64,000 nt of DNA from Enemella dayhoffiae (GTDB taxonomy: Bacteria > Actinomycetota > Actinomycetes > Propionibacteriales > Propionibacteriaceae): assembly GCF_002250625.1 (NCBI RefSeq), contig NZ_NMVQ01000046.1, positions 62,001-126,000 of the forward strand, written 5' to 3'. Of this stretch, positions 24,365-31,788 are shown one piece after another. The translations under genes were made by a program, and so were the position numbers. The notes below the pieces were generated by a model. The model was not told the DNA's origin. It saw only the letters and a list, made by a program, of their open reading frames with translations, and did no database searches. Each line of letters opens with the position of its first letter. Position 1 is the stretch's first letter.

Positions 24365-25180
24365 TCAGTCGAAGTGGATGGTGAAGGAGCCGAGGTCGCC
24401 GTAGTCGGCGGTGGCGGTGGAACCCGCCTCGACCACGGCTGCGGCGCAGAAGCTGCCCGGCAGGACGACCTGTCCGGCCTTCAGCGGCACCCCGCGCTCA
24501 CCGAGGGTGTTGGCGAGCCACTGCAGCGGCCCGGCCGGGTGGCCCATCACGTCGGCACCGGTTCCACTGCCGACGACCTCGCCGTCGACGGTCAGGGTGC
24601 ACTGCACGATCGGCAGGTCGTCCTTGTCCAGCTTGAGCGCCTGCTCCGACCAGGCGATGGCACCGTAGGAGGCGTTGTCGGCGACGGTGTCGACCAGCTT
24701 GATGTTCCAGTCGGCGACGCGGGAGTCGATGATCTCGATCGCCATGTGCACGGTGTCGATCGCGTCCACGGCATCGGCCAGGGTGACCCCGGGGCCGGTC
24801 AGGTCCTTCTTCAGCACGAACGCGAACTCGGGCTCGATCTTCGGCTGGATGAAGTCCTTGGAGTTGAAGTGGGCGTCCTCGTGGCCGATGAACCGGTCGT
24901 CGTCGAACATGAACCCGAAGTCGGGGGAGTCGACTCCCAGCGCCTTCTGCATCGCCAGCGAGGTCAACCCGATCTTGCGCCCGATCAGCGTGCCGCCGTC
25001 GGCCAGCAGCTTCTGCTCCTGGAGCTGCTGGATGGCGTACGCGTCCTCGACGGTCATCTCGGAGAGCTGCTCGCGCAACGGCTGGATCGGCTGCTTGGTC
25101 CGATATGCCGCCAGCAGGGCGTCGGCCAACTGCTGGTGCTGCTGGCTGCGCTCGGTGTCGAAGTTCTGGCGATCGGTCAT
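24365..25180 (-). CDS. dmpE: 2-oxopent-4-enoate hydratase
   Basis: This 271-residue enzyme adds water to 2-oxopent-4-enoate, giving 4-hydroxy-2-oxovalerate. Motifs are GRKIGLTSLAMQKALGVDSP, the metal-site EPEFAFVLKKD and EIIDSRVADWNIK, then GHPAGPLQWLANTL. It is the paralogue of the decarboxylase at 6279-7088. I assign hydratase because the aldolase and acetaldehyde dehydrogenase, which take its product, follow directly. AAGGAGG precedes the ATG. It is the first gene of the operon. Confidence 0.92.
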   Translation of the reverse strand: MTDRQNFDTERSQQHQQLADALLAAYRTKQPIQPLREQLSEMTVEDAYAIQQLQEQKLLADGGTLIGRKIGLTSLAMQKALGVDSPDFGFMFDDDRFIGHEDAHFNSKDFIQPKIEPEFAFVLKKDLTGPGVTLADAVDAIDTVHMAIEIIDSRVADWNIKLVDTVADNASYGAIAWSEQALKLDKDDLPIVQCTLTVDGEVVGSGTGADVMGHPAGPLQWLANTLGERGVPLKAGQVVLPGSFCAAAVVEAGSTATADYGDLGSFTIHFD

Positions 25181-25276
25181 CTGGGCCTCCTTGCTGTGGA
25201 CACGTCCGCTTACTCGATAGTAGGCAGGCGAACCCGGGCCCGGTGCCGGGTGTGCCGGAGGGCGAAACGGCCGACG

Positions 25277-26716
25277 TCAGCCGGTCTGGTCGGCCTCCGC
25301 GGTCGGGTCGGCCTGCTTCAGGTCGGTGAGGAACCGGTCGGCCCAGCGGTCGATGTCGTTCTCGAAAACCTGCTTGCGCATCGCGCGCATCCGCCGCTTG
25401 CGTTCGGCCTCGGGGGCCGAGGCGGCCTCCATCATCGACGCCTTCAACCCGTTGATGTCATAGGGGTTGACCAGATAGGCCTGCTTGAGTTCCTTGGCGG
25501 CACCGGCGAACTCGCTGAGCACCAGCGCCCCGTCACCGTCGCGACGACAGGCCACGAACTCCTTGGCGACCAGGTTCATCCCGTCGCGCAGCGGGGTGAC
25601 CACCATGATGTCGGCGGTCGTGTAGAGCGCTGCCATCTCCTCGCGCGGGAACGACGAGTGCAGGTAGGTGATCGGCGGTCGCCCGATCCGTCCGGTGTCC
25701 CCGTTGATCTGCCCGACCAGCCGGTCGATCTCGTCACGCAGCAGCTTGTATTCCTCGACCCGTTCCCGCGAGGGGGTGGCGACCTGCACGAAGGCGGCGT
25801 CCTCCGGGTCGAGGGCGCCCTCGGCGATCAGCTCCCCGAACGCGCGGATCCGCTGCTTGATGCCCTTGGTGTAGTCGAGCCGGTCGACGCCGAGGAAGAC
25901 CGTCTTCGGATGACCCAGGTCGGCGTGGATCTGCTCGGCCCGCTGCACCACCTCCGGCGTCCCGGCCATCTCCTCGAAGGCGCGCGCGTCGATCGAGATC
26001 GGGTACGCCCGGGCCCGGGCTGTGCGGCCGTCGGGGAGGCGTACCGTGTCGCCCTTGGTGTCCATCCGCAGCTGGCCCCGGGCCAGTCGGAGGAAGTTCT
26101 GCGCGCCGCCGGGGAGCTGGAAGCCGATCAGGTCGGCACCCAGCAGACCGGCCACGATCTCGCGCCGCCAGGGCAGCTGCAGGAATAGTTCGGTGGGCGG
26201 GAACGGGATGTGCAGGAAGAAGCCGATCCGCAGGTCGGGGCGCCGCTCCCGCAGCATCTGCGGCACCAGCTGCAACTGGTAGTCCTGCACCCACACCGTC
26301 GCCCCGTCGTCGGCGATCCCGGCGGCGGCCTCGGCGAAGCGGCGGTTGACGGTGAGGTAGGCGTCCCACCACTCGCGGTGGAACTCGGGGAAGGCGACCC
26401 CGTCGTGGTACAGCGGCCACAGGGTGGCGTTGGAGAACCCCTCGTAGTATTCCTCCACCTCCTGGGTGGACAGCGGTACCGGGACCAGCTTGAGCCCGTC
26501 GTCGGTGAACGGCTCCAGCGTCTCGTCCGGGGCGCCGTGCCAGCCGACCCAGGCGCCGTCCTGACCGTGCATCACCGGTTCGAGGGCGGTGACCAGACCG
26601 CCGGGGGAGGTGCGCCAGTCGACGGTGCCGTCGGGCAGCACCACCCGGTCCACCGGTAACCGGTTCGCCACCACGACGAAGTCGGCGCGTTCGGGCTGGG
26701 GTGCCTTGCGAGCCAT
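25277..26716 (-). CDS. otsA: Alpha,alpha-trehalose-phosphate synthase
   Basis: This 479-residue GT20 glycosyltransferase makes trehalose 6-phosphate from glucose 6-phosphate and a nucleotide-activated glucose. Family motifs are [12 protein letters not shown], the [18 protein letters not shown] loop, [29 protein letters not shown] and [13 protein letters not shown]. The C-terminus is acidic ([14 protein letters not shown]). It is divergent from otsB, with 94 bp between the starts, so the pair probably shares a control region. Trehalose protects against drying and osmotic stress and is a building block of some actinobacterial glycolipids. Confidence 0.96.
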   Translation of the reverse strand: MARKAPQPERADFVVVANRLPVDRVVLPDGTVDWRTSPGGLVTALEPVMHGQDGAWVGWHGAPDETLEPFTDDGLKLVPVPLSTQEVEEYYEGFSNATLWPLYHDGVAFPEFHREWWDAYLTVNRRFAEAAAGIADDGATVWVQDYQLQLVPQMLRERRPDLRIGFFLHIPFPPTELFLQLPWRREIVAGLLGADLIGFQLPGGAQNFLRLARGQLRMDTKGDTVRLPDGRTARARAYPISIDARAFEEMAGTPEVVQRAEQIHADLGHPKTVFLGVDRLDYTKGIKQRIRAFGELIAEGALDPEDAAFVQVATPSRERVEEYKLLRDEIDRLVGQINGDTGRIGRPPITYLHSSFPREEMAALYTTADIMVVTPLRDGMNLVAKEFVACRRDGDGALVLSEFAGAAKELKQAYLVNPYDINGLKASMMEAASAPEAERKRRMRAMRKQVFENDIDRWADRFLTDLKQADPTAEADQTG

Positions 26717-26810
26717 CGGGACACTGCCTCCTCGGGATCTTTGGTCAGTCTAGATACCCCGGTGCCGGGGCGGTCAGTCGGGTCACCCCGGCGTCTGCGA
26801 GGCTGTGGGC

Positions 26811-27653
26811 ATGCCTGACACCGCACGGATCAGTGAGCTGGGGGGCGACCCGGACGGTGCCCGCGCCGTGGCCGCGATGGTCGCCGACCCCACGCATTCC
26901 CTGCTGGCGCTGGATTTCGACGGGGTGCTCTCCCCGATCGTGCCCGATCCCGAGCAGGCGTACGCCCTGCCGGCGGCGGTCGACGCGCTGACCCGTCTCG
27001 GCCCGGTGCTGCAACTGGCGGTGATCACCGGACGGCCGGTGCGCACCGCGGTCCGGCTCGGGGAGCTGGATCGGCGCGAGGGGTTGGAGCGGCTGGTGGT
27101 GCTGGGGCAGTACGGGGTGGAGCGCTGGGAGGCGGCGACCGGTGAGTACGACGAGCCACCGGTGCCGGAGGGTGTCCGCGAGTTCTTCGACGAGCTGCCG
27201 GGCCTGTTGGTTCGGCTGGGGTTGGCGAGCCTGCACGTGGAGGACAAGGGCAGGGCGGTCGCGGTGCACACCCGCCGCGCCGACGACCCGGCGGGGGCGC
27301 TGCGCACGATCACCGAGCCGATCTCGCAGCGGGCCGCCGAACTCGGGCTGCACGTCGAGCCGGGCAAGAACGTGCTCGAGGTCCGCTCGCCGGGCCAGGA
27401 CAAGGGCGCCGCGCTGAGGGTGCTGGTGGGGGAAAAGCGGATCCGGGCGGTGGCGTACGCCGGGGACGACCTGGGCGACCTGCCTGCCTTCGACGTGGTG
27501 GATTCCCTGCGGGAGCTGGGAACCCCGGGGCTGACCATCTGCTCGGCCTCCGTCGAACAGCAGGCCCTGGCCGATCGGGCCAACCTCATCTGTGACGGGC
27601 CCGAAGGGGTCGCCGAGTGGTTGGCCGGCCTGGCCGGCCTGCTCGGCCGCTGA
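26811..27653 (+). CDS. otsB: Trehalose-6-phosphate phosphatase
   Basis: This 280-residue HAD phosphatase releases trehalose from trehalose 6-phosphate. The catalytic motif is LALDFDGVLSPI, with DFDGV in place of the common DFDGT. AVITGRPVRTAVRL is motif II, VEPGKNVLEVRSPGQDKG the conserved lysine region and AYAGDDLGDLPAF motif IV. The ATG at 26811 has GAGG eight bases before it; GTG 26805 in frame is possible. It is divergent from otsA. Confidence 0.94.
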   Translation: MPDTARISELGGDPDGARAVAAMVADPTHSLLALDFDGVLSPIVPDPEQAYALPAAVDALTRLGPVLQLAVITGRPVRTAVRLGELDRREGLERLVVLGQYGVERWEAATGEYDEPPVPEGVREFFDELPGLLVRLGLASLHVEDKGRAVAVHTRRADDPAGALRTITEPISQRAAELGLHVEPGKNVLEVRSPGQDKGAALRVLVGEKRIRAVAYAGDDLGDLPAFDVVDSLRELGTPGLTICSASVEQQALADRANLICDGPEGVAEWLAGLAGLLGR

Positions 27654-27659
27654 CCCGCT

Positions 27660-27678
27660 CCCTGAGCCTGTCGAAGGG
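27660..27678. repeat. Copy of dispersed repeat, CCCT/AGGG variant
   Basis: CCCTGAGCCTGTCGAAGGG follows the otsB stop by six bases. It shares the GAGCCTGTCGAAG core of the copies at 8844, 12617 and 62640 but has CCCT/AGGG ends, so its short stem is different. Confidence 0.85.
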
Positions 27679-27730
27679 TCCCTGTCCACGGGTCGGTATA
27701 GCCTGCTCGCGACACCTGAGGGGGATCGGG

Positions 27731-29239
27731 ATGACGCGCTGTCTCGCACCGACCGGCCGGTTGCTGCTGGCCCTGGCACTGTTGCTCGCCCTGTTCGGGC
27801 CGACCCGGGTCGCCCACGCCGCCCCGGTCACCGGGGCGATCGGGATGAAGTGGGAACAGGTCCGCGGGCTGGTCGGTGAGGCCGAGCAGCCCGAGTTCTG
27901 CGGGCTGGTCGGCGGGGGCTGTGGCCAGCGATTCCAACGCGGGTTCATCTACTGGTCGCCTGCCTCCGGGGCGCACCCGGTGACCGGCGCCATCCTCGGG
28001 CGCTGGGGCGTACTCGGTTCGGAGCGCAGTTTTCTCGGCTATCCGGTGACCGACGAGTTCTGCGGTCTGCGTGACGGCGGGTGTGGTCAGCACTTCCAGC
28101 GCGGGTCGATCTATTGGTCGCCGGCGACCGGCGCCTGGGAGGTGGGCGGGGAGATCCTGCGCACCTGGATCGCGCACGGCTGGGAGGCGGGGGCCTCCGG
28201 CTATCCGACCTCCCAGGAGTTCTGCGGGCTGCGCGCCCGCGGCTGCGTGCAGCGGTTCGGCAATGGCGCGATCTATCACTCGCCGTTCGTCGGCACCCAC
28301 CGGGTCGCCGGCATGATCTGGGAGGGCTATCGCTCGGTGGGCTGGGAGAACTCACCGCTGAGCTATCCGACCGAGGAGGAGTTCTGCGGCCTGCGCGACG
28401 GCGGTTGCGTGCAACGGTTCCAGGGCGGGCTGGTCTATTGGTCGCCCGCTGGGGCGTACGCCGTCTTCGGCGCGATCGGACTGTTCTATGCCGAAACCGG
28501 CTGGGAGACCGGCCGGTTCGGGTACGCCCGCAGCAACGAGCGGTGCCGGGTCGAGGGCGGGGTGACCAGCTGTGAACAGGACTTCGCCGGCGGTCGGATC
28601 ACCTGGCGCAGCGACCGCGGGATCAGCACCGGGGTGGACTGTCGGGTGCAGAAGTGCATCGCACTCACCTATGACGACGGCCCGAGCGCCCACACGGATC
28701 GCCTGCTGGACACGCTTTCCCGCGAGGGCGCCCGGGCCACCTTCTTCATGGTGGGGACGAACGTGAGCGGCCGTCCCGGCACGGTACGCCGGATGCGCGA
28801 CCTGGGCATGGAGGTGGCCAACCACACGGTGAACCACCCCGACCTGCGGACCCGCTCGGAGAGCCAGATCCGCTACGAGATCGGCGACACGAACCGGCGC
28901 ATCCGGGACGCCAGCGGGGTCAACCCGACCTATTTCCGTCCGCCCTATGGGGCCACGAACGCCACCGTGAACCGGGTGGCCGCGGAGAACGGGCTCGCGG
29001 TGATCAACTGGAACTACGACACCTGGGACTGGCGGGATCGCAACGCCTCAGTGGTGGCCGGCCGGGTGCTCAACGAGGCGGGTCCGAATTCGGTGGTGCT
29101 GATGCACGACCTGCACGCGACGACCGTCGACGCGGCCCCGGCCATCGTGCGCGGGTTGAAGGATCGCGGGTTCACCATGGTCACCGTGAGCGAGTTGCTC
29201 GGACCGGGCCAGCCCGGACGGGTCTACTTCACCGGCTGA
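27731..29239 (+). CDS. Secreted polysaccharide deacetylase with LGFP-like repeats
   Basis: This 502-residue protein has a cleaved signal peptide (LLLALALLLALFGPTRVAHA). Residues about 35-300 hold five repeats of the LGFP type, the first four with paired Cys (EFCGL...GGC.QRF) and a YWSP or YHSP turn. LGFP repeats are known as cell-envelope anchors. From about residue 310 follows a NodB deacetylase: LTYDDGPSAHT with the metal Asp, NHTVNHPDL with two His, RPPYGATN and VLMHDLHATT. It would remove acetyl groups from an envelope polysaccharide or peptidoglycan. The cysteine pairs suggest disulfides outside the cell. It overlaps the next gene by one base. Confidence 0.9.
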   Translation: MTRCLAPTGRLLLALALLLALFGPTRVAHAAPVTGAIGMKWEQVRGLVGEAEQPEFCGLVGGGCGQRFQRGFIYWSPASGAHPVTGAILGRWGVLGSERSFLGYPVTDEFCGLRDGGCGQHFQRGSIYWSPATGAWEVGGEILRTWIAHGWEAGASGYPTSQEFCGLRARGCVQRFGNGAIYHSPFVGTHRVAGMIWEGYRSVGWENSPLSYPTEEEFCGLRDGGCVQRFQGGLVYWSPAGAYAVFGAIGLFYAETGWETGRFGYARSNERCRVEGGVTSCEQDFAGGRITWRSDRGISTGVDCRVQKCIALTYDDGPSAHTDRLLDTLSREGARATFFMVGTNVSGRPGTVRRMRDLGMEVANHTVNHPDLRTRSESQIRYEIGDTNRRIRDASGVNPTYFRPPYGATNATVNRVAAENGLAVINWNYDTWDWRDRNASVVAGRVLNEAGPNSVVLMHDLHATTVDAAPAIVRGLKDRGFTMVTVSELLGPGQPGRVYFTG

Positions 29240-30324
29240 TGTGGTGGCGTCGCGGCTGGGGGCTGGCGCTGGTTTCGGTGCTGCTGCTGGTTGCGTGTAC
29301 GCCGCGGCCCGATCCGGCGCCCTCGTCGGCCTGGCAGCGGATCGAGGTCGGCGGGGTCAGCCCGGACTCGTTGGCGACTGCCGGCACCGAGGTGCTGGTC
29401 GGTGGGCACACCGTCGCCGTTGAGCAGACCCGACCGCGGTTGCTCTCGTTGCGGGACGGGCGGGTGAGCGAGGTTTCGCTGCGGTCGGCAACGCCCTACG
29501 GAGAGGTGGCCGAGCCCGTCCAGGTCGCCGCGGTCGGTGACCGGATCCACCTGCTGGGCACGGCGCGGGGTGGGGCACACGGCAACCCGCGTTGGACCAC
29601 CTGGTCCGGGGACGCCGGTGCGGTGGTCGAGCACGAGCAGGTGTTCTGGGTGTTCGGCGGGCACGAGTCCGGGACGATGGTGGCGCTGGTGGCCGGCAGC
29701 GCCGGGCCGGTGGTGGTGGGCAGTTGGGCCGGTGAGCGCGGGATGGACGTGGCGCTGTGGACCGCGGATCAGGACGGGACCAGGTGGGAGCGACGGGAGT
29801 CGGCGGGGACCGAACTGGCCTCGACGACGACCCGTCAGTACGAGGCGCACGGCGCGGCCGGCAGTGGCGGTGAGCTGGTGGTCGTGGCGGGGGAGCAGCT
29901 GGAACTCGACCACGAGCTGCGGCGGCGACCGGTTGTCTGGATCTGGGAGTCGCGCGGGGCGGCCGTACGCCGGATCGAGCTGCCCGCCGACGAGGGGCGG
30001 GCCGACAGCGCGTCCTGCTCCGAGTCGGCCTGCTTCGTGGCCGGAGTGACGGGTGGCCGGGCGGCGCTCTGGCAGGTGTGGCCGGGATCGGTGCGCGCCG
30101 TGGCGGTGCCCGAGCTGGCGGTCGATGCCGGTACGCCGGCGCAGGTGCTGCTGGACGGATCTGGGGCGCTGGTCGTCGCCCAGTCGGGCGGGGTGGTGAA
30201 GGTGGCCGGTCGAGGTGGAGACGGTCCGGCCGGGCGGCCGGTCGGCGCGGTTCGCGCGTTTGATGGCGGGTGGCTGGTGCTGGTGCGTGGCCCGCAGGGG
30301 GCCGGGGTGTGGCGGGTCAGCTGA
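29239..30324 (+). CDS. Hypothetical secreted lipoprotein, possible beta-propeller
   Basis: This 361-residue protein has a short lipoprotein leader (LALVSVLLLVACTPRP) with the lipid Cys near residue 20. The rest is a series of short hydrophobic strands and turns with many Gly, Val and Trp, such as VLVGGHTVAVEQTRPRLLSL and VVWIWESRGAAVRRIEL, like a beta-propeller. I recognise no named family. Its start overlaps the stop of the deacetylase gene (TGATG), so the two are probably translated together and may act at the same site on the envelope. Its stop overlaps the convergent membrane protein gene by 8 bp. Confidence 0.75.
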   Translation: MWWRRGWGLALVSVLLLVACTPRPDPAPSSAWQRIEVGGVSPDSLATAGTEVLVGGHTVAVEQTRPRLLSLRDGRVSEVSLRSATPYGEVAEPVQVAAVGDRIHLLGTARGGAHGNPRWTTWSGDAGAVVEHEQVFWVFGGHESGTMVALVAGSAGPVVVGSWAGERGMDVALWTADQDGTRWERRESAGTELASTTTRQYEAHGAAGSGGELVVVAGEQLELDHELRRRPVVWIWESRGAAVRRIELPADEGRADSASCSESACFVAGVTGGRAALWQVWPGSVRAVAVPELAVDAGTPAQVLLDGSGALVVAQSGGVVKVAGRGGDGPAGRPVGAVRAFDGGWLVLVRGPQGAGVWRVS

Positions 30325-30838
30325 CCAACGTGGTGGTCGCGGCGTTGCGCAGCGGCCGCAGGCGGTGCCGGGCGAAGCCGGCCACGCTGGTCAGCACCAG
30401 CGGTCCCCACACGAAGATCGGGGCATAGCAGGCGACCATCAGCGCCAGGGCGCTTCCGTGCAGCAGTCCGGAGTCCGGGCGTACGCCCCGCAGGAGAGCC
30501 AGTGGCAGGTCGATGCTGAACAGCCAGGTCACGATGGCCCCGCCGATCGTGCCGGCGATCACCGGGAACCACGGGTTGATCCGGAGCGGGCCGAGTTGGC
30601 GTCCCCAGCGGCTGACCAGCCCGGTGGTGAGGAAACCGGCGCTCAACTGGACCACGCTGAGCCCGATCACATAGCCGGGCGTTTCGGCGTACATCGCTCG
30701 GAGGTCGGCCGTGCCGGGGAGCAGGCCGCCCAGCATCAGCAGACGCCAGATGGCGGAGGGGATGGCGCAGGCGAAGGACACCCGGGCCACCGTGTGAAGC
30801 CAGCGGGGGAGTTCTAGAGACTGCGTTCTAGTTTGCAT
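30317..30838 (-). CDS. Hypothetical four-span membrane protein, TetR-linked
   Basis: This 173-residue protein has about four membrane spans (around FACAIPSAIWRLLMLGGLLP, GYVIGLSVVQLSAGFLTTGL, WFPVIAGTIGGAIVTWLF and ALALMVACYAPIFVWGPLVL). I do not recognise the family. It is divergent from a TetR regulator, and its start codon lies inside the inverted repeat at 30828-30851. This makes it the likely regulated target. Such TetR-paired small membrane proteins are often stress or efflux accessory proteins, but no function can be claimed here. Confidence 0.72.
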   Translation of the reverse strand: MQTRTQSLELPRWLHTVARVSFACAIPSAIWRLLMLGGLLPGTADLRAMYAETPGYVIGLSVVQLSAGFLTTGLVSRWGRQLGPLRINPWFPVIAGTIGGAIVTWLFSIDLPLALLRGVRPDSGLLHGSALALMVACYAPIFVWGPLVLTSVAGFARHRLRPLRNAATTTLVS

Positions 30839-30851
30839 GTTCCAAAACTAG
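30828..30851. promoter_or_regulatory. Inverted-repeat operator between a TetR gene and its divergent target
   Basis: CTAGTTT (30828-30834) and AAACTAG (30845-30851) are perfect inverted repeats with a 10-base spacer that contains the ATG of the membrane protein gene. TTCTAG also occurs at 30812-30817 and CTAG at 30854-30857. The A/T-rich, TAG-rich sequence stands out in this G/C-rich DNA and is the likely binding site of the TetR protein encoded 15 bp away. Confidence 0.7.
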
Positions 30852-30866
30852 CACTAGGGTCGGGTC

Positions 30867-31463
30867 ATGGCCAGACCGGCGAAGTTCAGCACCGACGACC
30901 TGCTCGACGGGGCGCAGCGTGCGGTGGTCGAGCACGGTCTCGGGGCGTCGATCGGACAGGTCGCCGCCGAGGTGGGGGCGCCGGTGGGTTCGATCTATCA
31001 CCGCTTCCCCTCCCGGGAGCACCTGTTCGTCACCCTGTGGATGCGCTCGATCCGCGCCTTTCACGTCGGGCTGCTGGCCACCGCCGAGATCGACGACCCA
31101 CGGGAGGCGCTGCTCGCACAGGCGGTGCACATCCCTCGGTTCTGTCGCGACAACCCGCAGGTCGCGCTGTGCATGACGCTGTATCGGCACAGCGTGCTGC
31201 GCGAGTCGGCGCCCGAGTCGCTGCGGACGGAGGTCGGGGAGCTCAACGACGCGGTCTGGGCGATGGTCGCCCGGCAGACCGAGGCGGTGTTCGGCCGCCG
31301 CGACGAGCACCTGGCGCTGGTGGTCGCGATCGCCGTGCAGCAGTGTCCCTATGGCCTGGTACGCCCGTTCATCGGCGCCCAGATCCCGGTGCCCCCGTGG
31401 CTCGACGACGCCGTGGTCGCCGCGGCCGGTGCCATCCTCGACCTCGAACTCACGCGCCCCTGA
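30867..31463 (+). CDS. TetR family transcriptional regulator
   Basis: This 198-residue repressor has an N-terminal TetR helix-turn-helix with STDDLLDGAQRAVVEHGLGA and VGAPVGSIYHRFPSREHLFV, about residues 6-55. The C-terminal ligand domain (about 70-190) is all helical and not typed. It is divergent from the membrane protein gene, and the inverted repeat in between is a natural autoregulatory operator. The ligand is unknown. Confidence 0.93.
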   Translation: MARPAKFSTDDLLDGAQRAVVEHGLGASIGQVAAEVGAPVGSIYHRFPSREHLFVTLWMRSIRAFHVGLLATAEIDDPREALLAQAVHIPRFCRDNPQVALCMTLYRHSVLRESAPESLRTEVGELNDAVWAMVARQTEAVFGRRDEHLALVVAIAVQQCPYGLVRPFIGAQIPVPPWLDDAVVAAAGAILDLELTRP

Positions 31464-31477
31464 CCCGGGCCAAGCCT

Positions 31478-31549
31478 GCTCACGCTTATCGGTCAATTGT
31501 CCCGCGTCCCCAGTTGGGAGAGCGTGAGTGTGGAGCGATAAGCGTGAGC
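31478..31549. repeat. Symmetric array A: 2+2 units of about 20 bp, left of tRNA-Met
   Basis: The outer arms GCTCACGCTTATCG (31478-31491) and CGATAAGCGTGAGC (31536-31549) are a perfect 14 bp inverted repeat. Inside, a second copy of AGCGTGAG lies at 31521-31528, exactly 20 bases from the outer one at 31541. A weak mirror match, GTCCCGCG, lies at 31499-31506 where symmetry predicts it. The array lies 14 bp after the TetR stop and 4 bp from the tRNA-Met 3' end. It may act as a terminator, but no T-run follows. Confidence 0.8.
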
Positions 31550-31553
31550 CGGG

Positions 31554-31627
31554 TGCGCCGAGTGGGGCTCGAACCCACGACCCAGGGATTATGAGTCCCC
31601 TGCTCTGACCGGCTGAGCTATCGGCGC
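31554..31627 (-). tRNA. tRNA with CAT anticodon (elongator Met most likely)
   Basis: A 74-base cloverleaf on the minus strand: GCGCCGA (plus strand TCGGCGC, 31621-31627) pairs with TCGGCGC at the 3' end, discriminator A. The D-arm is TAGCTCAGCCGGTCAGAGCA, the anticodon loop CTCATAA (CAT at 31591-31593) and the T-arm GGTTCGAGCCC. The first base pair is G-C, so it is not a standard initiator. A lysidine-type tRNA-Ile(CAT) cannot be fully excluded. CCA is not encoded. Confidence 0.93.
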
Positions 31628-31650
31628 ATGCGGCGGCCATCTTAGCGCTG

Positions 31651-31756
31651 ACTTCGCGTACCAAAGCTCACTTCGCGGACCGAACGTCACTCAACGGACT
31701 ACCGGTGAGCCGCGAAGTGAAACTCAGCACGCGAAGTGGCGTTGGGTACGCGAAGT
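31651..31756. repeat. Symmetric array B: 3+3 units of 19 bp, right of tRNA-Met
   Basis: Three forward units start at 31651 (ACTTCGCGTAC), 31670 (ACTTCGCGGAC) and 31689 (ACTCAACGGAC). Three reverse units lie at 31708-31718, 31727-31737 and 31746-31756, each ending CGCGAAGT. Every step is 19 bases and every spacer is 8 bases. The array is exactly symmetric about 31703.5. The outermost arms pair over 12 bp (31651-31662 with 31745-31756). It lies between the end of a mannosyltransferase gene and tRNA-Met. No function is known to me. Confidence 0.9.
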
Positions 31757-31788
31757 GGGCGCCCGACCGCGCGCGGCCTCCGGAAGGG

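Noticed and set aside
23378-26188. A 936-codon open frame on the plus strand
   Set aside because: It lies opposite the hydratase, acetaldehyde dehydrogenase and otsA genes. Its translation is rich in Asp, Val, Gly and Arg with no family motif, as expected for antisense frames in G/C-rich coding DNA.
31554-31627. Initiator tRNA-Met
   Set aside because: The first acceptor pair is a normal G-C pair and the three G-C pairs expected at the anticodon stem end of an initiator are not all present.
31651-31756. CRISPR array
   Set aside because: Units are 11 conserved bases with 8-base spacers and reverse orientation halfway. CRISPR repeats are longer and all in one direction, and no cas gene is near.
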